From DAOUBP01 sp034432655 (lineage in GTDB: Bacteria > Chloroflexota > Anaerolineae > CG2-30-64-16), in contig DAOUBP010000071.1 in the NCBI GenBank assembly GCA_034432655.1, forward strand, positions 1 to 37,463: a stretch of 37,463 bases of DNA, written 5' to 3'. The notes below the pieces were generated by a model. The model did no database searches. It was not told the origin of the DNA and worked only from the letters and a program-made list of their open reading frames with translations. Every line of letters starts with the position of its first letter. Positions within the stretch are counted from its first letter, which is position 1. Position numbers and translations under genes: made by a program. Below, piece after piece: positions 32,359-37,463 of this stretch.

Positions 32359-33557
32359 ACACTCGCGACTACATCGAACTGGAAAACCTGTACGGCGCGA
32401 CCAACTACAAACCCCTGGATGTCGTGCTGACGCGCGCCCAGGGGGTGTGGGTATGGGATGTGGAGGGCAAACGCTACCTGGACTGTCTCTCCGCCTACTC
32501 CGCAGTGAACCAGGGGCATTGTCATCCGCGCATCCTGGCTGCGTTGAAGGAACAGGCCGAGCGGCTTACCCTCACCTCACGCGCGTTCCGCAACGATCAG
32601 TTGGGGCTCTTCTACAAGGAGTTGTGTGAGCTAACCCATTCACACATCGCCCTGCCGATGAACAGCGGCGCCGAGGCCGTGGAATCGTGCATCAAGGCCG
32701 TGCGCAAATGGGGCTACAAGGTCAAGGGCATCCCCTACGGCCAGGCCGAAATCATCGTCTGCGCGAATAACTTTCACGGCCGCACGGTGACGATTGTCAG
32801 CTTCAGCACCGAGCCGCAGTACCGCGATGGTTACGCGCCCTTCACCCCGGGCTTCAAGATCATTCCGTTCGGCGACGCCCAGGCGCTGGAGGAAGCCATC
32901 ACCCCGTATACAGTCGGCTTCCTGGTGGAGCCGATCCAGGGCGAGGCAGGGATCATCGTGCCGCCGCCGGGCTATCTGCGGGAGGTGCGGCGTATTTGCA
33001 CCGAGCACGACATCGTCTTGATGACCGATGAGATCCAGACCGGGCTGGGCCGCACCGGGAAACTGCTGGCCGAACAGCACGAGGGGATCGAGGCCGACCT
33101 GACCATGATCGGCAAAGCGCTCTCGGGCGGCTTTTACCCGGTATCTGCGGTGCTGTCCAACAAAGAGGTGCTGGGGGTGTTCCAGCCGGGCGATCACGGC
33201 AGCACTTTCGGCGGCAACCCGCTGGCGTGCGCGGTGGCGCGCATGGCGTTGAAGGTGTTGATCGAGGAGGGGATGATCGAGAACGCGGCGTCCATGGGCG
33301 ATTACCTGATGGCAGGGTTGCGGAGCATCCGCAGCCCCTATGTCAAAGAGGTGCGCGGCAAAGGGTTGCTCATCGGCGTCGAGCTGTATCCCGAGGCCGG
33401 CGGCGCGCGACGCTTCTGCGAGGCGCTAATGGCCCGCGGCCTGCTGTGCAAGGAGACGCATGAACATGTTATTCGCATTGCGCCGCCGTTGGTGATCAAG
33501 AAAGACGAAGTTGATTGGGCCTTAGAGCGCATCGAAGCAGTGCTGACGACTTTGTAG
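32355..33557 (+). CDS. rocD: Ornithine aminotransferase (ornithine-oxo-acid transaminase)
   Basis: 400 residues, class III PLP aminotransferase. It converts ornithine plus 2-oxoglutarate to glutamate-5-semialdehyde plus glutamate, reversibly. Typical blocks: YGATNYKPLDVVLTRAQGVWVWD, YLDCLSAYSAVNQGHCHPRI, PMNSGAEAVE, NFHGRT, TDEIQTGLGRTGK, PLP Lys254 in IGKALSGGFYPVSAV, and DHGSTFGGNPLACAVA. Y-G-A-x-N-Y-x-P at the start is characteristic of OAT. Starts inside the stop of the RpiB-like gene; the dehydrogenase subunit genes follow. Confidence 0.95.
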   Translation: MNTRDYIELENLYGATNYKPLDVVLTRAQGVWVWDVEGKRYLDCLSAYSAVNQGHCHPRILAALKEQAERLTLTSRAFRNDQLGLFYKELCELTHSHIALPMNSGAEAVESCIKAVRKWGYKVKGIPYGQAEIIVCANNFHGRTVTIVSFSTEPQYRDGYAPFTPGFKIIPFGDAQALEEAITPYTVGFLVEPIQGEAGIIVPPPGYLREVRRICTEHDIVLMTDEIQTGLGRTGKLLAEQHEGIEADLTMIGKALSGGFYPVSAVLSNKEVLGVFQPGDHGSTFGGNPLACAVARMALKVLIEEGMIENAASMGDYLMAGLRSIRSPYVKEVRGKGLLIGVELYPEAGGARRFCEALMARGLLCKETHEHVIRIAPPLVIKKDEVDWALERIEAVLTTL

Positions 33558-33651
33558 CGCGTCCTGACCCATCTCATAGACATCCAGTCCGGCCCGTGCT
33601 ACACTCTGGGCGATCGTGCAAGACGACGCAGTCTGCGCTCAAGGAGTTCAC

Positions 33652-35883
33652 ATGGCCGGATATCGTATCACAGCCCATCCCATTTTACCTGTGACGCCGC
33701 GTGAAAGCGTGGCATTCACCTGGCAGGGGCGGGAGCTGATGGCCCAGGCAGGGGAGACCATCGCTTCCGCCCTTTTCGCGCACGGCATCCGCATCTTCGG
33801 CCATCACCCCAAAGACGGCTCGCCCCAGGGCATCTTCTGTGCCAACGGCCAGTGCGCCCAGTGTCTGGTGTTGGCCGACGGCATGCCGGTGAAATCGTGT
33901 ATGACGCCGGTGCGGGCCGGCATGCGGGTTGAGCCGGTCGAGGGGCTGCCGGAACTGCCGAAGGTGGCCCGCGTGCCCCGCATGCGGGAGATCGCAGAGA
34001 TCGAAGTCCCTGTGTTGATCATCGGCGGTGGGCCAGCGGGCATGTCGGCCGCGATCCAGCTGGGCCAACGCGGGATCCGGACGCTGCTGGTGGACGACAA
34101 AGACCGGCTGGGCGGCAAGCTGGTGTTACAGACTCATCGTTTCTTCGGTTCCATCAACGCGGTCTACGCGGGCACGCGCGGGATTGACATCGCTGCCAAG
34201 CTGGAAGCCCAGGTGCGCGAGCACCCGTCGGTGGAGGTGTGGCTGAACAGCACCGCCCTGGCCGTCTTCAGCGATGGGGTGGTCGGCGTGCTGCGGGGAT
34301 CTAACCCCCTGGCCCCCTTCCCGCGTGGGGAAGGGGATGACGGACACCTCTCTCCTGATGGCAACGGGACCGGGGATGAGGGCGATTGCTACATCCTCAT
34401 CCGTCCTCAGGTCATCCTCGTCGCTGCCGGCGCGCGCGAGAAGTCCCTGGCGTTCAAAGGCAATACCCTGCCCGGTGTCTACGGCGCGGGCGCGTTCCAG
34501 ACCCTGGTCAATCGCGATCTGGTGCGGGCCGCCGAGCGGCTCTTCATCGTCGGCGGGGGCAACGTGGGGCTGATCGCCGGCTACCACGCGCTGCAGGCCG
34601 GCATCCAGGTGGTGGGGCTGGTGGAGGCGCTGCCCGAGTGCGGCGGCTACAAGGTCCACAAGGACAAGCTCCATCGCATGGGCGTGCCCATTTACACCTC
34701 GCACACCATCCTCAGCGCCAACGGCACGGAGCAAGTCGAATCGGTCACTATCGCCCAAGTGGATCAGAACTTCAAGCCGATCCCGGGCACCGAGAAGTCG
34801 TTCGCCTGCGACACCGTGCTCATTGCGGTCGGGCTCGATCCGGTGAACGAGTTTTATATCAAGGCGCGCGAGTTCGGCATCACCGCATTTGCGGCCGGGG
34901 ACGCCGAGGAGATCGCCGAGGCGTCGGCTGCCATGTTCTCGGGCAAGATCAAGGGGCTGGAGATCGCGCGGGCGCTGGGCTACGATGTGGGCGAGATCCC
35001 CAGGGACTGGTATCATACCGCCGAGGTTCTGCGCTCAAAACCGGGCAAGACGTTGCCCGAAGAGGTGCCGGAAGAGGAAAACGATATTTTCCCCGTCTTT
35101 CACTGCACTCAGGAGATCCCCTGCAACCCGTGTACATCGGTCTGCGCGCAGGGCGCCATCTACATTGACCCCAACGACATCCGTGCGGTGCCGCAATACA
35201 TCGCCAAACAGCTCGGCAAACGGTGCATCGGCTGCGAGAAGTGCGTCACCATCTGCCCCGGCCTGGCCATCACCCTGGTGGATTACCGGAAGGACCGGGA
35301 GTATCCCACGGTCACCATCCCCTACGAGTTCTTGCGCGAGAGCATCAAGGTCGGCGACATCGTGACCGTGCTGGACACCGAGGGCGAGCCGTTGGGCAAC
35401 GTGGAAGTGGTCAAAGTGCGCGCCGTGAAGGCCAACGATCGGACGATCCTGGTGGGGGTGAAGGCCCCGCGCGCGATCGCCAAACGCATTGCCGGCATCC
35501 AGATCCAGGAGCAGTGGGTGGCCGAGCCGATGGATCATTACGTGGAACGCATGACCGACGACACGGTGGTCTGCCGGTGCGAGCGGGTAACCGCAGGCGA
35601 GATCCGTGACCTGATACGGCGCGGCTTCCGGGACATCAACGAGATCAAAGCGGTGACCCGGGCCGGCATGGGCGCCTGCGGATCGAAAACCTGCAATGCC
35701 CTCATCCATCGGCTGTTCCGGGACGAGGGCATCCCGGCTGCAGAAGTCACCGACGCGACCAAACGGCCGCTTTTCATGGAGGTGCCGTTGGGAATATTCG
35801 CTGGCGTGACAATGGACGATGTGCCGACCCGTTCAACATCGCACATCGCACATCGTGCATCTCCGGAGGTCTCCCATGCCTGA
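33652..35883 (+). CDS. Fe-S/FAD oxidoreductase, alpha subunit of a dye-linked amino acid dehydrogenase (HcnAB/proline dehydrogenase alpha-like)
   Basis: 743 residues from ATG 33652 (AAGGAG six bases upstream; a GTG at 33616 is not supported). Domain order: a sarcosine-oxidase-alpha/HcnA-like [2Fe-2S] domain (Cys63, 68, 71, 83); an FAD Rossmann domain (GGGPAG 125-130); a second nucleotide fold (IVGGGNVG); two Cys groups for [4Fe-4S] clusters from Cys485 and from Cys525 (CIGCEKCVTICPG); and a BFD-like [2Fe-2S] end (Cys641, 643, 676, 681). This merges parts that are often separate subunits. About 30 residues (216-246) of Pro/Gly/Asp-rich sequence look like a repeat insert, and the last residues (STSHIAHRA) come from an ACATCGC repeat. 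The beta subunit gene overlaps by eight bases. Confidence 0.88.
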   Translation: MAGYRITAHPILPVTPRESVAFTWQGRELMAQAGETIASALFAHGIRIFGHHPKDGSPQGIFCANGQCAQCLVLADGMPVKSCMTPVRAGMRVEPVEGLPELPKVARVPRMREIAEIEVPVLIIGGGPAGMSAAIQLGQRGIRTLLVDDKDRLGGKLVLQTHRFFGSINAVYAGTRGIDIAAKLEAQVREHPSVEVWLNSTALAVFSDGVVGVLRGSNPLAPFPRGEGDDGHLSPDGNGTGDEGDCYILIRPQVILVAAGAREKSLAFKGNTLPGVYGAGAFQTLVNRDLVRAAERLFIVGGGNVGLIAGYHALQAGIQVVGLVEALPECGGYKVHKDKLHRMGVPIYTSHTILSANGTEQVESVTIAQVDQNFKPIPGTEKSFACDTVLIAVGLDPVNEFYIKAREFGITAFAAGDAEEIAEASAAMFSGKIKGLEIARALGYDVGEIPRDWYHTAEVLRSKPGKTLPEEVPEEENDIFPVFHCTQEIPCNPCTSVCAQGAIYIDPNDIRAVPQYIAKQLGKRCIGCEKCVTICPGLAITLVDYRKDREYPTVTIPYEFLRESIKVGDIVTVLDTEGEPLGNVEVVKVRAVKANDRTILVGVKAPRAIAKRIAGIQIQEQWVAEPMDHYVERMTDDTVVCRCERVTAGEIRDLIRRGFRDINEIKAVTRAGMGACGSKTCNALIHRLFRDEGIPAAEVTDATKRPLFMEVPLGIFAGVTMDDVPTRSTSHIAHRASPEVSHA
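34297..34388. repeat. Probable in-frame repeat insert in the dehydrogenase alpha subunit gene
   Basis: Contains a perfect hairpin CCCCTTCCC (34314-34322), GCGT plus G, GGGAAGGGG (34328-34336), then more low-complexity sequence. It encodes about 30 residues of Gly/Pro/Asp-rich character in the middle of a Rossmann-type domain, where relatives are expected to have a short turn. The frame is preserved. Confidence 0.65.
35836..35862. repeat. ACATCGC heptamer repeat at the alpha/beta subunit junction
   Basis: Three tandem 7-base units ACATCGC, ACATCGC, ACATCGT (35836-35856), followed by GCATC. They encode the last part of the alpha subunit (TSHIAHRA) and end just before the GGAGG ribosome site of the beta subunit gene. 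Confidence 0.75.
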
Positions 35884-37039
35884 AAATTACGATGTGATCG
35901 TCATCGGCGCCGGGAGCGTAGGGGTGCCGGCCGCGTTCAACCTGGCCGGTGCTGGGCTGAAGACCCTGGTGTTGGACGAGCGCCCCAGCCCCGGTCAGGG
36001 ATCAAACAAAGCAGCCATCGGCGGCGTGCGCGCCACCCACTCCGACCCGGCCAAGATCCGCCTGAACCTGCGCAGCCTGGAGATCCTGACGACCTGGCAG
36101 GAGGTCTACGGCGATGACATCGAGTGGAACAGCGGCGGCTACGTGTTCGTGGCTTATCGTGAGCAAGAGGAAAAGACCCTCAAAGACCTGTTGGTAATCC
36201 AGCAGGCCTATGGTCTCAACATCAACTGGCTCGATCGGGAAGCGATGCTCGAGCTGCTGCCCGATCTGAACCCGGAGGGCTTGCGGGGTGGCACCTATTC
36301 GCCCCAGGACGGCCACTGTTCCACGTTACTCACCCTCCACGCGTTCTATGAGCACGCGTTGCGCCGCGGCGCGGTGTTCCGCTTCAAAGAGCACGTCATC
36401 GGGTTGCAAATTGCAAACGGGAAGGTGGCAGGTGTCGTGACAGATAGGGGCGCTTACAGCGCGCCGGTGGTGATCAACGCGGCCGGTGCGTGGGCCAATT
36501 CGGTGCACAGGTCCCTCACCCACCAGTTTACCAGCTTGCCGGTCTTCCCCGACTCCCACGAGGCCGCCATTACCGAGCCGGTGGCCCGCTTCATGCATCC
36601 CATGGTGGTAGACATCCGGCCGGCGCCCGGCTCGGCCAACTACTACTTCTACCAACACTACACCGGCCAGATCATTTTCTGCATCACCCCCCGGCCCAAT
36701 ATCTGGGGCGAAGATTGTCGCGAGACCAGCGCGTTTCTACCGATGGTGGCACGGCGCATGATTGACCTGATGCCGCGGCTGGCCAACATCCGCGTCCGGC
36801 GCACCTGGCGTGGTCTCTATCCCATGACGCCGGACGGTTCGCCGCTGGTGGGGTGGTCGCGCGAGGTCGCGGGCTACCTGCTGGCAGTGGGCATGTGTGG
36901 TCAGGGCTTCATGTTGGGCCCGGGCCTGGGCGAGCTGTTGACCCGCATGGTGCTGGGCCAGACCACGCCGGAGGACGCCGAGACGCTGGCCATCCTGTCG
37001 CCCTATCGGGAGTTTAAGGGGATGGAAAAGCTGAAGTGA
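35876..37039 (+). CDS. FAD-dependent amino acid dehydrogenase, beta subunit (DadA/sarcosine oxidase beta-like)
   Basis: 387 residues from ATG 35876 with GGAGG six bases upstream. The N-terminal FAD fold is VIVIGAGSVGVPAAFNLAGAG (GAGSVG 11-16) in pieces, with GSNKAAIGGVRATHSD, and the end WRGLYPMTPDGSPLVGW and GMCGQGFMLGPGLGELL is typical of DAO/DadA proteins. In archaeal dye-linked proline dehydrogenase and in HcnC/sarcosine oxidase complexes this subunit oxidises the secondary amine. With ornithine aminotransferase in the same operon, proline is a good guess for the substrate. Residues about 211-221 (RSLTHQFTSLP) are unusual and derive from a TTGGTAGA-type repeat. Confidence 0.9.
   Translation: MPENYDVIVIGAGSVGVPAAFNLAGAGLKTLVLDERPSPGQGSNKAAIGGVRATHSDPAKIRLNLRSLEILTTWQEVYGDDIEWNSGGYVFVAYREQEEKTLKDLLVIQQAYGLNINWLDREAMLELLPDLNPEGLRGGTYSPQDGHCSTLLTLHAFYEHALRRGAVFRFKEHVIGLQIANGKVAGVVTDRGAYSAPVVINAAGAWANSVHRSLTHQFTSLPVFPDSHEAAITEPVARFMHPMVVDIRPAPGSANYYFYQHYTGQIIFCITPRPNIWGEDCRETSAFLPMVARRMIDLMPRLANIRVRRTWRGLYPMTPDGSPLVGWSREVAGYLLAVGMCGQGFMLGPGLGELLTRMVLGQTTPEDAETLAILSPYREFKGMEKLK
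36507..36540. repeat. In-frame fragment of the TTGGTAGA-family element in the beta subunit gene
   Basis: CACCCACCAGTTTACCAGC (36517-36535) matches the right arm of the element at 16941-16972 (ACCAGTTTACCAAG). It replaces the stretch that in relatives links NAAGAWA to the LPVFPDSHEA block. Confidence 0.65.
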
Positions 37040-37056
37040 GCGCCCTGACCGGGCGC
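37040..37056 (+). terminator. Hairpin directly after the beta subunit gene
   Basis: GCGCCC, TGACC, GGGCGC is a perfect 6-base stem starting right after the stop codon. No T run follows, so it is a weak terminator candidate. Confidence 0.5.
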
Positions 37057-37078
37057 AGAATTCGTGACCAAACCGGGT

Positions 37079-37108
37079 TTGCGGTTACGTTCCAGGCGCA
37101 TGTATAAT
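37079..37108 (+). promoter_or_regulatory. Promoter of the last gene
   Basis: A perfect TATAAT at 37103-37108 with a poor -35 (TTGCGG, 37079-37084) 18 bases upstream, about 45 bases ahead of the ATG at 37153. Confidence 0.55.
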
Positions 37109-37152
37109 GGCCTCCCATAAGCTGCCGCAACAGCTCTACGGAGGCCATTTTC

Positions 37153-37463
37153 ATGTTGAGTTTCACTCTCTTTTCCCGTTACCTGCTCAGTCTCTTCCTC
37201 CTGACTTTTCTTCTCGTGCCAGGTCCGGTGGGCATCCAGGCAAGTGGTATCGCGCAGGCAGCCGGCGTGGATCCGGCCGTCTACGCCGCCCTGGCGGCTG
37301 CACCCGACGGCCAGGCGGCCTTCCTGGTCTACTTGCGCGACCGCGCCGACCTCTCCGCTGCGCCCCGCATCGAGGATTGGGAGGCCCGCGGCCGCTATGT
37401 GATGGAGCGCTTGCAGGCCACGGCGCGCCAGTCGCAGGCGCCGGTGCTCGACAAGCTGGCGCG
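37153..37463 (+). CDS. Secreted protein, probable S8 (subtilase) peptidase propeptide region (partial)
   Basis: Open to the window edge; 103 residues visible. ATG 37153 has GGAGG eight bases upstream. The signal peptide is about 1-33 (hydrophobic LLSLFLLTFLLVPG). The following AYAALAAAP-like segment, then AAFLVYLRDRADLSAA and WEARGRYVMERLQATARQSQAPVLDKL, resembles the inhibitor I9-type prodomain found before subtilase domains in Chloroflexota secreted peptidases. The catalytic domain is not in the window, so this rests on memory of family style. Confidence 0.65.
   Translation, partial: MLSFTLFSRYLLSLFLLTFLLVPGPVGIQASGIAQAAGVDPAVYAALAAAPDGQAAFLVYLRDRADLSAAPRIEDWEARGRYVMERLQATARQSQAPVLDKLA

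Overview
The window (37,463 bases, GC-rich) reads like chromosomal DNA of a free-living bacterium, most likely a member of the Chloroflexota (Anaerolineae/Caldilineae type). This placement is an inference from overall gene style: a fasciclin-domain lipoprotein, long Pro/Thr-linker secreted proteins, a Hanks kinase beside an FHA-winged-helix regulator, a NarX-type kinase, an S8-protease-like secreted protein, and many short repeats between genes. I see no phage, integrase, transposase, CRISPR array, rRNA or tRNA.

Layout. 1-5061 (minus): a type IIA topoisomerase A subunit running off the left edge, and uvrB upstream of it. 5147-8884 (plus): a fasciclin lipoprotein and a large secreted GH3-like protein with doubtful catalytic residues. 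8899-13209: a Ser/Thr kinase (minus) divergent from an FHA-winged-helix regulator, then hemW and an MFS permease. 13394-17085 (minus): a methionine operon (metY-metX-metW) with its own promoter, a SAM-I riboswitch and two successive terminators. 17100-19676: a DedA protein (minus) and a TGS-domain nucleoside kinase (plus). 20001-26851 (minus): a membrane redox module (two-CW protein, eight-heme cytochrome, four-cluster ferredoxin, HybB/NrfD-type membrane protein) preceded by a NarX/NarL-type two-component pair. 26862-31668 (minus): a secreted lipoprotein-like unknown and an Fbp-type ferric-iron ABC transporter with a Fur-type operator. 31876-37039 (plus): an RpiB-like protein, ornithine aminotransferase and a two-subunit Fe-S/FAD amino-acid dehydrogenase, probably linking proline, pyrroline-5-carboxylate and ornithine. 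37153-end: the start of a secreted protein resembling an S8-peptidase propeptide.

The most unusual thing is not a gene. The window is full of short repeat elements built from 7- or 8-base units, often arranged as two opposed arms that would fold into a long hairpin. They sit against start and stop codons, supply the stop codon of several genes (uvrB, metW, the ferredoxin, probably the response regulator), extend the P3 arm of the SAM riboswitch, and appear as in-frame inserts in at least four proteins (GyrA-like, HemW, and both dehydrogenase subunits). They resemble in behaviour the short tandem repeats of cyanobacteria and the in-frame palindromic elements of Rickettsia, but the sequences are different. 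I regard this element system as the best candidate for something undescribed here.
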